DNA of 64,000 bases from Buxus sempervirens (lineage: Eukaryota; Streptophyta; Magnoliopsida; Buxales; Buxaceae): positions 5,947,883 to 6,011,882 of the forward strand of contig OX387183.1 in assembly GCA_947561395.2 (NCBI GenBank), read 5' to 3'. Position 1 is the stretch's first letter. Each line of letters opens with the position of its first letter. Under the pieces are notes generated by a model, which worked only from the letters and a program-made list of their open reading frames with translations, searched no databases and had not been told where the DNA came from. A program made the position numbers and the translations under genes. Of this stretch, positions 1 through 11,050 are shown one piece after another.

Positions 1-618
1 AAACCTTGGTTCACACACCTGACTACCAAAGTTACTGACAGTGACATGTGATTCAGAAGTAGCATATGATTTGGCAATCCCAACTTGCCCACTTATATTT
101 TGACATCACACTTCATACACTAACTTTCAGCCCTAACACATTCCCTGTATGACATAAAAGCACAACACAATCTAAAATCTTTGAAACAACTTAAAAATCA
201 TCTTGAACATTCAAGATTCCTTCCATTTATGTCAAAAAAACCCAAAGACTTGATAGAGCCTACATCTATGCATGCAATGTACATGACCTACCAAGAGTGT
301 CCACTGATAGGTGCTGGGGGCTTGATTAGCATCAATCCATTTGGCAGAAAATACATTTCAGACCATGTGACTAAAACTAGTGAACATATGTGCGGCATAC
401 CTTTCTTTATCTATCAAAGAGACAAATTGAAATGAACAACAAAAAGGAGGACAAAAGCAACTATAATCATTTTTTTAGTTAACAAGAATTGTAATGGTAG
501 ATCCAAAGGAAAGGAACATATCAAACATACTATATAATAGAAAGGATATAATGGAAGCATTATAGAGAAAACAGAATATGATGAAAAGAAAAGGAAGCAA
601 GTGGAAGAAGAAAAAAAC
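1..618. other. Left-edge non-coding stretch, probably intron of the SUGP1-like gene
   Basis: No exon, RNA gene or repeat boundary is recognised here. I looked on the minus strand for the missing 3' exons of the SURP/G-patch gene (charged helix and G-patch) and found none. The stretch is therefore most likely part of a long intron whose next exon lies left of the window. A short open frame on the plus strand at 181-435 has no recognisable domain. Confidence 0.4.
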
Positions 619-787
619 ATGTCTAACCTATGTTACATGGACGCGGGTACGGGTGTCGGGTGCGGGTACGTGTCTAGGAGTCGGATCCCTTTGACCCTCA
701 AAATTTAGGATACGGGGACTCAGCTGAAAAGTATCCAAAATTTGGATACGGATACTGAGACTCAGCTAAAAATAAGTTTTCTAGTAT

Positions 788-789
<2 letters not shown>

Positions 790-834
<45 letters not shown>
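790..834. repeat. (AT)n microsatellite inside the Mutator-like element
   Basis: About 45 bp of uninterrupted AT dinucleotide repeat. Confidence 0.95.
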
Positions 835-843
<9 letters not shown>

Positions 844-1261
844 TTTTCTCAAATCAAAAATAATATATATAGATATTATTGTATATTCAGTATATATTTG
901 TACTTTATAAAATATATTATTTTTATAGTAGAAGGGCGTCTTGTTATGCCCATTTTTTCTTATATTTTATATTCATATTAATAATGTTATTGTTTTTTAT
1001 TTTTATAAAATTAAATATGTTCTTTAAAAAGAGGGGCTTATACCCTCGTTTTATAAATGATGGGCATATGCCCTTCGTTCCTGTCGAGAAAGGCCCCCTC
1101 CCGCTCCTGTCGAGAAAGGGCTCCCTTCCGCCACCAACAAAGAAAACAACCCAGGTACGCTCCCCCTCTCCCTTCTCACTCTATCTCCTTCGTCCTCCCT
1201 CCCTCTCTCCCTTTCGCCCTTTCTTATTTCTTTCTTTCTTCTTCTTATTTATTTTTTTCAA

Positions 1262-1600
1262 AGTAACAAAGGAGGGCGACGGTGCACACCCTTCTCACTG
1301 TCGCCCTTCTCCACTCTCCTCTCTCTGGTTTACCCTCTCTCTCTTCTCTCCCCCTCCTCCCGTCCTCTCTCCCTTTCTCTATATCTCTTCTTTCTTTCTC
1401 CTTTCTAACATTTTCAGACGAACAGGGGAGAGCGACAGTGAGCCCCCTCTGCAGTGTCGCCCTCCTCCACTCTCCTCTCTCTTCTTTCTTTCTTTTTTTT
1501 TAAACAAAGGAGGGCAACATTGCACCCTTCTCACCATCACTCACCACTTCCTCTCTCTCTCTATTCTTTCTTTCTTTCTCCTCCTTTCTTTCACTGTGAC
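1262..1600. repeat. Three degenerate tandem units inside the Mutator-like element
   Basis: Three units begin with similar text (near 1266 acaaaggagggcgacggtgc, near 1422 gaacaggggagagcgacagt, near 1503 aacaaaggagggcaacattg). Each continues into a second gtcgccc-type motif and a CT-rich tract. Unit length falls from about 150 to about 80-95 bp. Within a unit, GGGCGAC and GTCGCCC form a small inverted repeat. Confidence 0.6.
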
Positions 1601-1750
1601 ATGGTTTAAATTTTTTTTTTTTTTTACAGTGCCGTGTCTGAAAGCAAGGAAAAGGATCTAACACAGATCCTGTACCAGTACCCGTGTCGTGTCGTGTTGA
1701 CACAGGTACTTTATGGTTTTATAAAGGGTCCGTGTAACATAATGTCTAAC

Positions 1751-2446
1751 AATATAGAAGAAAGAATGGATAACGAATGGGTTGAAAATTGCAAACCCCC
1801 AACTTATGGAACCACCTAACACTCAATAAGTAACATAAGCATAAGTAGTCACTGAACAAGTTCTACGGATTACAAAGGTCAAGAAACTCAACCCATCAAT
1901 TTCTAGGTTCCAAAAAAAAAAAAGGTTGATCCGCAATCAATCTTTTGTAAAACTTCAACCAAACCCCAATTAAACCTGGGACGTTCGGCTGAAGGGTTAC
2001 AAATTGCCACCTCAATCTCAGTGAACAGTGATCATCAACTAACAGTTCCAAGTGGCAGACACCCCTGAAATATGAAATATAAAAAACCAGGCAAGTAATA
2101 CAAGTGACCAGATCTTATCTTAAAATTCTAAACATAACAACCTGTATTCAAATCCAGAGCACTCTAAACCAAAAGATTTCCATTAGCACATCCAAGTCTG
2201 ATGGCATCACTTTCAGGGCAATTGCCCTTCCACCAAAATATGGTTACATTGCACATCCATTTCCATAACCAAGGATTGAATAGGAGTAGAACCATAATGT
2301 ACTTCTCAACCTTGTTCACTGCTGTCCTAAAATGAAAGACTAATCCTATAATGTAACTCCAACTTAGTAAAAATTTTCTGTTAAAAAGCTATACAAGAAG
2401 AAAAATTTTACCAGAAGATATTTCCCATGGAGAAAAGGACACCTAC
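1751..2446. other. Non-coding, probably intron of the SUGP1-like gene
   Basis: This lies directly 3' (minus strand) of the exon ending at 2447. No further exon of the gene, no RNA gene and no repeat with clear ends is seen. Confidence 0.4.
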
Positions 2447-5400
2447 CATAAGAGCAGCTTCCTCCAGCTGATGATGAATGAGTAAAAGACGATTGTGCGT
2501 CATCACGAACTTCATATAAAGCTGAGGCTGGAATCTGATAATTAGATTTCTGCTGAACAGGCCCTTGAGAACCATAAGACGATTTAGAAGCAGAACCACT
2601 TGTACTGGCTGAACAAAGGAAAGAGCCAGAAGTTATCAACTTCTGATAAAAATGCATATTATCACAGATTCATGTTACAAATCACATGGTCAACTCACTT
2701 ATGCTTAAAAAAAATTCCTTGCTTAAATTAAAATTCCATATGTAGAGTTCAGCGAATGAGGTAAATTTAAGGCAAACATAATGCATGTTTGTGTTCACAG
2801 GGTGGCATGATAGGTTTACACAATTCACAAAAAACTGAATTTTGCATGCATACAAAACATAGACACATGCGCACAAACACACACGTATATGGATGTTGGG
2901 GATGTTCATATAATTGTCCTCTTTTTTTTTTTTGGTTGCCTTACAAATAATTAAAAGTAGGGGGTCAAGATTGGTTTCCAGCATCAGCAGGTTCAATCTC
3001 CATCCCCTATTCCTCTCACCTTTGTCTATAGGTGACCTTTAACAATATCAATCCATATCGAACTCCAATAGATTAAAAAGGCTTTCACTTCATTAGTGTT
3101 ACATGATGTTCTTGAGTGCTATTGAATTGGGAGCCAGATTTTTATTGCCAATTGAGTTAAGCAGTGTGGGTTCCACCTAATATGTGAAAAGTAGTGTAGA
3201 ACTGGGCTCAAGGGGCAAGTTTCTAGGTAAATGCTAAAAGACTATTAATTTAGGGGTGGTTTCACGTGACAAGTACAAAATGATAAACTTAGGAGGCTTT
3301 ATTCTCAGTTTTATACTAAATTAATACTTATTTAGAACCCAAAAAGTATTCACATTTCTGAACTTACGCATGAATAGCGAGTTTCTTAAGGAGTTCACCA
3401 CAAAGGACTGGTATGCCTTCCTATGCCCCTCTTAGAATGGACAATCAATCTAAAATTTCATGGTTATATATTAAGAATCATAAGGGTGATAATGCCCATA
3501 TATTGACCCTAAGAATTTATAATAATTGGATGCCATTTTGGTGAAGATCTTGGCCATGCTCTTGGGGTTCAAATGAGGCTCCTATAAATTTATTGGAAGT
3601 GTCATACTGTGTATGTGTTCAAGATAGATAGATTCTTGACTTCCCGATTGATCATCTCAGTCAAGGTGATTCCAAGATTAGCTAATAGCTTGGCTCATAG
3701 TCTAGACAAAGATGCACATACACGCAGACACACACATAGATTGTCTGTGCCCATGGCTCAGGGTACTAGAGTCTTTGCGTCAATTAGGAAAATTCCTGTT
3801 ATTTAGTTTTCTAGCTTGCGTTGAACATTTCATCTATAAGTGTAGTTCGTGAGAGCTATAATGGTCAAGATCCCATGGATAAGGGATATCCATCTTGACT
3901 TGTGTACAAGCACCTCGATTTTTCTATTTTTACAATTTCATTGGTTGTCAAAAATAAAATAAAATATTAGATCTGGAGATAAGCAAAAAGTGTATCAAAG
4001 GTCTCCAGAAGCTACCAGAAGACAGAACAAACAAAAGCATCAACTAAATACTAGTTAAAGAATGCAAACAAATCCCTCCTGCAACCCTCCATAACTATTT
4101 GATCTGCAAGTTTGTTGGCTAACTTAGACACGTTATGGAGTGAGGTCTTCAGCCCATGCTTCAAAGGTCAGGCCAAACAAATAAGATGAATAAGTTTCCA
4201 AGGTAAAAATCTTTCTTCATTAAAAAGTTACAGTTAAAAGTATGACCTCTCAGCAAAAACAATTGTCAAAATGATGCAGTATCCACTGTACCACAAGACT
4301 CCAAGTTAGGACTTTGCCATCTTTTTTCTATGACAAAGACCCTCAGAAGACTCTTTGTACTACTAATTTTAGTGTTCACATCTGCATCTGGGTTAGCAGC
4401 ATGTTGAAAGCTATGGTACCTTTTAAATAAAAATATTTTGTCCCAACTAGACATCCATAACAGCTTCAGCAATAATATTAAACAAAACAATCATCACTAA
4501 TCCATATAAAAATAAAAATAAAAAAATGGGAAACACGGAATCAGAAAGGTAAATGTACTAACCACTGTTTGATGTCTGAGACCCCCTAGTCTGTGCAAGA
4601 GCCTTTTCTTCTTCAGCAAGCCGACAATCATAGTACTTGTAATCTGCACAGCACTCATCAAACAGAAACCTGAAAAGAACAATATATACCAGCTAAATAA
4701 AGAGAACAAGAAAATGTATAAAGAAAGTGACCCAAACTAATGAAGTCGGTACAAAATCCATGTCAAACAAAGAAATGAAGATAGAAGGACAAGAAAGAAT
4801 GTGGATAAGAATGTAATCTAATTCCAAGACTCCAGGCACATGGGAGAACACGACATATAATAAAGAGATGAAGAAGTATGAGACAGACGCCAACAATCAC
4901 AATGCATTCATCCACTTCAAACAAATATGAACAAAAAAAAGACACAAAGGTCTAAGGAGAAAGTGAAAGGAAAAAAAACCAGAGAACTATAAGGATGGAA
5001 CATAGCCGTTATAAAACACCATATACACTTACAAGATGGATAATGGACAGACAGACGCAAAGAAAGACGGTATGTCACTTCAAACAAACACATGAATGCA
5101 TAAAATCAGAATAACGAGGTTTCACATGTGAAATTATTAAATAATCAATAATGTTTCACATTAATTCTGGATTGCCCAATGTACTTCAATTAGACCTCAA
5201 AAAATAAAATAACTACTCATTTACAACAAAACCCTGCATATTCATCAAACATACGGAAAAAGGAATAGAGGAGAGGGAGAAGGAGGGGTTAAACTTCACA
5301 AAACAAAAATGCACAAAATTTATGGCTTCTCATTACTAAGCTATATTGCATATTCAAAAAGGAAACAACTGATACTTATATATTTAACAAATGAATAATG

Positions 5401-8400
5401 ACGCGATGACTTATTGATAAAGACTGCTTATGTGATAAGTCAAGCAGAGGAAGCTCAATTACTGGAACCTTTGATGCTTCCTTAGTTATTAGTGATCCCA
5501 ATGCCTTAAATTTCAAGATCTATAATGAACAGCTTAATCTAAATACAAGGATAAAAAAATGTGAAAAATCCATCTGCTCTCACTCACAATATTGCATAGA
5601 AAAAAATTAATCATATAAGTACAAGAATCCATATATATGCATATATATATTCAGAAAACTTGAGAGAAAATATCATTTTGGTTGCATAATATTCAGCTGC
5701 AGAATTAATGATACTCAAGAATGAAAAATAACATTGTGCATCGTAACTACGCAATTCATAAAAATAAAGTATACTTGTATTTCTAGTTGTTGAGAGAATA
5801 TATGCAGAAAGATCACGAAAAGGTAAATGAGATGAGGAATATTTCACCAAATATCTTTTGGATATAATTTCATATATTTGTATAGCATTAATAGACTTAA
5901 AACATATTTAACATACTTAAAAGGTGTGTTTCCAGGATTTCTTTGCCGAGTAACGTGCTCAAACTGCCGTCCATGTTTAGCCACAAAGCTTGCTAGTTTG
6001 TCGGCAACTTTCTTCACTGCAGGATCACTTGGGGAAGGCGGTGCTGCATGTCACTTAAATAACTGATTAATACCAAGAGCATGAACAAGAGAATGAAAAT
6101 TACTCTTGTAGCAGGGCGTGCCACATTTTCCAATCTTTCATTCACCATCAATGTCGATAGGGATTTAACACATAGGCTGCATTCATGAGAAGAAACTTTC
6201 AAGAATGCTTTCTCCCTTCATACACCAGTTCAAGATAAAGAAGTTATATGTAAGTAAACAATTCTTTACAATCCCCTATAAATAGGAGATAGGATAGCAA
6301 GTTTCCAATAACAAGAGTTTTTCCCCTTTTTTTAGCATTTCGAATGAATAATTTGGTCAAGGAAAAGATCAGTGATTATAGGAATCATTAAAAGTTCATA
6401 TCCTTGTGCCCTACCGGTTCTAAGCACAGATTCACCAAAAGTTTGTGTAATAGATTAAATAAAAAGCAAGTGGTTCACACCTGGACATACATCAGACATT
6501 TTAATCCATGTTGGTCACTCAGAAAGAAAAATAATCTCATAGTTCCCTACTATGGTTAATGACGATTGATATTTTTTTTTTTATCAATTTTATCAATAAT
6601 GAAGATTATATATATTTAAAGAGGAAGAAAGTAGTGCAAAGTAGCATCCCCTATAAGGGGTAACAGTCACCACCCAACTCCCTCTACATGCCCATCCTCA
6701 TAGAGCTGAACCAACAAATTGACTAAAACCCCACAGATAGCAAACAGCAAATAAAGTAATGAGAGGAGTGGGCACCCACAGACACGATAGAACAAGATGT
6801 TCTACACATGTTGCAAAGGAGCATACATCCAAAACAGAAGAAGGAAACAAAAGGTAAGAGATAGAAGTATCCATCACTCCAGCTCCACGCCCATGACAAA
6901 ATCCATACCCTATACACACAACGATTGATATTTTTGGGATTTGCCAAATGCATCAATAGTAATAATGATAGTAATGTATTTTGCAGCAAACAGAAACATT
7001 AAAGAATATGAAGAAAAAAGTAAATTTTAGAATGCTGAACAAATTGTGAACCTATGGTGGTATTTGTATGATAAAATCCAATGAGATCCACAGTAAAAAG
7101 CAGGTAAGAGCTAGGACATCCTAAATATGAAAGACAGAGATAACATGAAGAAGTATGAGCAATTGTTTGATTTTCACATCTGGGAAAGGCCATCAAGAAA
7201 AAAATAATGCAAGAAAGCCTGCATAAAAGTATGCATATCATACACATAGGATGCATCCTGTGCATAGCAAACAATAGACACACCTATGTTCATGCACAAA
7301 AACATGTGGATCTCATTTTGGCCCACCAGAAGCGCAGCCACAACCAATATTATGCCTAGTGAACTCCCTCAAATAAAATCCGCTCAATTTGGTGAACCCA
7401 GCAATCATAATGCTGACCATATCTTTTGCTCCAATGCTTCCGAAAAATCAGCATTTTAAGGGCTTTGACAAATGGTTATAGGCACCCAAACATTCTTTTG
7501 TAAGGGTTCTTGTCATGCAAAAATAATGGTGGAAGATAGCAAATTTTTCTTAAGTGGACATAAATAAGTGCCATGTGTTGTCATATTAAGGTGCACAAGG
7601 GACTCATCATCACTCCCTCTCTCTCCACACACACACAAAGACTGAAAAAAATTAAAAAAAAAAGGGAAAAGAGGGAAAGAACTATCTAGGAAACAGATGA
7701 TAATAAGTAAAATGCTACAGCACAAAACAAGTCATAATTAGAAAATAAATGTAAGAATCAAGAGTTTTGAGAATTAATCATCTAAAAACAAAAATTACTT
7801 TGTTCATGTATTACTTTGTATGGATATAGACCCCAAGGCATAATAAAAAACAATAAATGCTTATAAGTCTAAGAATACATGAAGCAAATACTTGCATACG
7901 TGAATTGATAGCACACATTCATATGATAAAGCAAAATTCCACTAGCAAAACCATCATAAATGGTTAAAACAATGAAAAATGTGAATAAAGCGATCAAAGA
8001 ATTGGCAATACTAACATTGAATGCATGTTTTATGATAGTTCATTATCTATCACGAGAGTGTGAGGAAGCAAAATCCCAAAAATAATTTATAAACTTGACC
8101 TGACCAGGTAAAAGCATAGTCACATAAGCAGTAATTACCAACATCCCCTTGGTCTTTTGGTGGCTCAGAGGTGTTTGTTTGACTCAATTTCTGCCGTTTA
8201 GCTGGGCCATCACCTGACCCAGATTCTATATCCACTCCATCTTCATCATCATCTCCGCCCAACTTAACAGGAACAGCTGCAAGCTTTGATTTCTGTTTCA
8301 AGCTGAATGCAAGTTTGCCACTCATAGCAGCTGGCTTGTCCTTGCCAGACTTACTTAATTTAGGATCCAGGGAAATTTTATCAACAGTGGGATTGGGCGT

Positions 8401-8538
8401 CGAGGTTCCTGATGAACTTGTGCTCAATTTGGACCCTTTTACTGCAGCACCATTATCTTTCTCTTGTTGAAGCTGTATAAACTTTTCCATGAATGAACCA
8501 TCATTATCAAAGAGGCTAGGAGCAACAGTTTTCTCCAT
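2447..8538 (-). CDS. SURP and G-patch domain protein (SUGP1-like), 5' part
   Basis: Putative pre-mRNA splicing factor, related to Arabidopsis At3g52120 (recognised by sequence character, not by search). Four coding exons on the minus strand splice in phase: 8139-8538, 5917-6043, 4563-4669, 2447-2608, giving about 265 residues. The start ATG at 8536-8538 opens with MEKTVAPSLFDNDGSFMEKF, the N-terminal block typical of this family. Residues 60-133 are low-complexity and acidic/Lys-rich. A SURP (SWAP) module lies at about 142-190 (VKKVADKLASFVAKHG, then NPGNTPF and FLFDE with DYKYYDCRLAEEEKAL). SURP modules bind splicing factors, so nuclear spliceosome assembly is the expected role. The last visible exon encodes a Ser-rich linker (YQIPASALYEV). 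The expected charged helix and C-terminal G-patch are not in the window, so the gene runs off the left edge. All junctions are GT-AG with consistent phase. Confidence 0.88.
2609..4562 (-). other. Intron of the SUGP1-like gene
   Basis: This 1954-bp intron has donor gttagt after 4563 and acceptor ag before 2608. It contains a CA-rich patch near 2860-2890, a T-run near 2922-2935, and a possible non-LTR retroelement remnant at 3609-3960. No additional in-phase exon was needed, because flanking exons join as AACAGTG plus CC to give Asn-Ser-Ala. Confidence 0.75.
3609..3780 (+). mobile_element. Possible LINE remnant (RNase H tail)
   Basis: One plus-strand frame reads SVKVIPRLANSLAHSLDKDA. This resembles the end of the RNase H domain of plant non-LTR elements, where a phrase such as PRxAN.xAHxLAK is usual. 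No reverse transcriptase, poly-A tail or target duplication was found, so this is a weak call on one short motif. Confidence 0.3.
4670..5916 (-). other. Intron of the SUGP1-like gene
   Basis: 1247-bp intron, donor gtatgt next to 5917 and acceptor ttttcag before 4669. AT-rich; nothing else recognised. Confidence 0.8.
6044..8138 (-). other. Intron of the SUGP1-like gene
   Basis: 2095-bp intron splitting the acidic linker from the SURP module. Donor gtaatt follows 8139 and acceptor atgcag precedes 6043. No repeat with clear ends was found. Confidence 0.8.
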
Positions 8539-9518
8539 GGAGATAGGATCAAGTGCTTTTCAGTTGTTCACAGAAATATCCAATGAAACAAGAAAGCTTC
8601 CAAACAATTCAGACGTTGAAATGCAACATCTGGTGCCGATCTCTGTAACTGTGCACTCGCTGCAACTCAGCTTCGAACCAAGAAAGGAGACTAACTTCCA
8701 AGAATTAGAATAACAAAAATTTAAGGCATAAAAAAATATAAAGGAAAAACTGATGACTATCCATCAAGAACCCAATTTACCATCCATACTGATTGCTTCA
8801 ATATCCTAAAATTAACAAATAATATGTATGCATAAACGGATTCATACAATTTAAAAGAATACTCCAAAATTAAAGGTTGGACTTCATACAGCATCCAATA
8901 CAGGCTCAAATTACCATAAACCTCGCTCAATTTATGTTCTAACAAATGCAAATTTCATCAGAACGACCATAAACATATTCACGCTATTAGTTCCAAGCTT
9001 TAACCGAGAACTCAACTAACACATGAAAAAATTTAACGGCAAAAAGATTAACCACCACCCCCCAACACACAATAAGGAGAAAGAGGGAGAGCGAGAGAGA
9101 AATTGTCAGCAAACCGCAAATTTGAGCGACAGGAACGAGATAATTGATGCATAAACCAATTCCCATATACATCAGACAAGACCCTAATAAGGAACTGTTG
9201 CCTGAGAAATAAAAATACTCTCAGCCAATCACCATTGGGGTATCTAACGAAAACAAAGATCAAACAACTTCAAAGAAACCAAATCTCACAGATTCTGACT
9301 GAAAAAAAAAAATTTATAGTTGGCAAAATGAGTTTGAAGTAACAATAAATATGTCAAACTGAAACCCTAAATGCTCAATCACCATGCAAATGCATTCCAA
9401 AATAAAATTCTTGAACTTTAACAGCGTCAGTATAATCCCGACCCAGAAAACATCCACAATGAACCATAAAAACAAGAATTGAAAAATAAGGATTAAACAG
9501 GAAGAAATATCTTCTTAC
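8539..9518 (-). other. 5' UTR intron region of the SUGP1-like gene
   Basis: Between the start codon (8538) and the donor at 9511-9518 there is no coding frame. The intron begins with gtaagaag. Its acceptor is uncertain: a ttgcag at about 8660 or an ag about 20 bases upstream of the ATG would both serve. A long first intron in the leader is common in housekeeping plant genes. Confidence 0.5.
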
Positions 9519-9690
9519 CTACTCGCTGAATGCTATGAAAACAGAACCACAGACCGTTAATCTTCTTAAAATAGCGTGATAAAAGGAAATTTAAAGCCCT
9601 TGTCAGAGATCGAGAGAGAAGAGATCAATAAATCCCTAAAAGTAGATAGCCCGCCGCCAAATAGAAAAAACAGGAGAATCGCATCTGCCG
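9519..9690 (-). other. Non-coding first exon of the SUGP1-like gene
   Basis: The minus strand reads from a CT-rich leader (tctcttctctctcgatctct) to GCAGCGAGTAG-type sequence followed by a consensus donor, gtaagaag, at 9511-9518. The transcription start is inferred from the TATA motif about 25-30 bases upstream and is approximate. Confidence 0.5.
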
Positions 9691-9704
9691 GCTAGAGCAG
9701 CCTG

Positions 9705-9717
9705 TATTTTATATATA
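9705..9717 (-). promoter_or_regulatory. TATA box of the SUGP1-like gene
   Basis: Minus-strand tatatataaaata lies just upstream of the CT-rich leader of the non-coding first exon, at the right distance for a start near 9680-9690. Confidence 0.5.
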
Positions 9718-10061
9718 ATGTTTATGATATCATGTAACGGAGGTGCATCGTCTCGAATAAATCTCATCTTTACTTGAAAAATAACAACCGATAGTTATGA
9801 AACAGCGGGATCTCCAAAAAGATCAATGGACAGAAAATGGTCCAAACGGACAGATGTCATAAATCCACGTGACTCCGTTTGGGCGAAAGCTACTATCGCC
9901 GGAAGTTCTGCACGCGCTGTATGTGCGTGACGAGTAATAGCCCGATTGCCACGCGCATCATGTGCGACACCAGCCACAAGAAAAAATTCACCTGGTTCGC
10001 CCCACAAAGCCTCTCTATTAGAGATGTTTCTTTAAAAAGACCAATTCGCCCGTATAAAATT

Positions 10062-10477
10062 GGAAAAATTATGAAAAAGGGCCGCTTTTTAAAATATTTA
10101 TAAAATAATCCACTAAAATGTCAAATTACAAGACTAATGTTTAAAAAATATTTTACGAGTAATGTTTAAAAAATACTTTACGTGAAAAATCACTTTTAAA
10201 AATATAATAGGTAAAACACGCTTGTGTCCACGTAAGATACACTTATATTCCACGTAGAATGTGTTTGTGTCTAATTTAAGAAACTTGTGTCCATGCAGCG
10301 GTTGTGTTCCAAATAAAGTGATCCTCAAATTTAATTCTTTTTGAAAAATAATCTTATAATTTAATTTGATGGATTTTTTTATAATTATAGACGAAAAGTG
10401 GCCCTTTTTAGTAATTTGGCATTTTAATGGACTGTTTTTATAAATATTTTAAAGAGTGATCCTTTTCACAATTTTCC
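10062..10477. mobile_element. Foldback (MITE-like) element, family shared with 23861-24327
   Basis: The left terminus ggaaaaattatgaaaaaggg (10062-10081) is matched in reverse complement by the right end (10461-10477). Inverted similarity continues inward over about 90 bp (gctttttaaaatatttataaaat; ccattaaaatgccaaattac). The centre carries short cgtgtcc / acgtgg-type repeats. A second member with the same ends and core occurs at 23861. No open frame. A clean target duplication was not found for this copy. Confidence 0.7.
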
Positions 10478-11050
10478 CTTTTTAAAAATAATTCTAATTC
10501 AACCATGAAATTCTTGATAATTAAGAACTAATGAATAAGACTTTTCCAACAAATGCCCTCAAAACACACTTTCTTAACAAATGGCCCTCAAAACACACTT
10601 TCTTAACAAATGGCAGATCATGTGGCTTCTATCTACAATTTTATTTGCAGCATATATAGGATGTCGTTTCCCTGGACCGGCCATGATGTGCCTGTATCAA
10701 CCCGACCCGATAAGCAACCCTAACTTGACATCAAAATGCAACTAAGAAGTGCCGAGCTACTAGCAAACTTTGATAAGAAATTAAACTTATAATAACCCGG
10801 TTCGATTGATTTGAGTAAAGCATGTTGGATCGTGCTGTTGTGATCATACCTGAAGTTTGCTTCAACCTCAATCTGTAAGCTAACCGCTTCTCGGTGAGAA
10901 AATCCAAACTGCTGCGGTAAAGAAACATGGAACCCCATTTTCTTGAACCAAATCACCATTAAAATACAAAGAGAAAGAAATTAACAGCAAGCTAGCAAGG
11001 GAGTTTTCTACCAAAAAAAAAAAGCTAGAAAGGGAGAGTCACTACATTCG
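10478..11050. other. Spacer downstream of the LRR receptor-like gene
   Basis: A short direct repeat (caaaacacactttcttaacaa at about 10560 and 10588) and otherwise AT-rich sequence. It includes the 3' UTR of the gene ending at 11051. Short minus-strand frames here show no domain. Confidence 0.45.

Larger units (their letters stand above)
628..1741. mobile_element. Non-autonomous Mutator-like element with 9-bp TSD
   Basis: The element is bounded by a perfect 9-bp direct repeat, atgtctaac, at 619-627 and 1742-1750. Its termini are inverted: tatgttacatggac at 629-642 matches the reverse complement of 1728-1741 with one mismatch. Subterminal GC-rich sequence (ggGTACGGGT-like on the left, its complement cccgtgtcgtgtcg on the right) extends the inverted similarity imperfectly. 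TIRs plus a 9-bp TSD are the Mutator superfamily signature. The interior holds an AT microsatellite and three pyrimidine-rich tandem units but no transposase, so it must have been mobilised in trans. Open frames across it come from low-complexity CT-rich sequence and are not called as genes. Confidence 0.8.

Noticed and set aside
879-1661. Long plus-strand ORF rich in Phe/Leu/Ser/Pro
   Set aside because: A product of CT-rich low-complexity sequence inside a Mutator-like element.
4266-4490. Possible extra exon of the SUGP1-like gene (HSFQHAANPDADVNTK)
   Set aside because: The flanking exons at 4563 and 2608 already join in phase and the piece matches nothing I know in the family.
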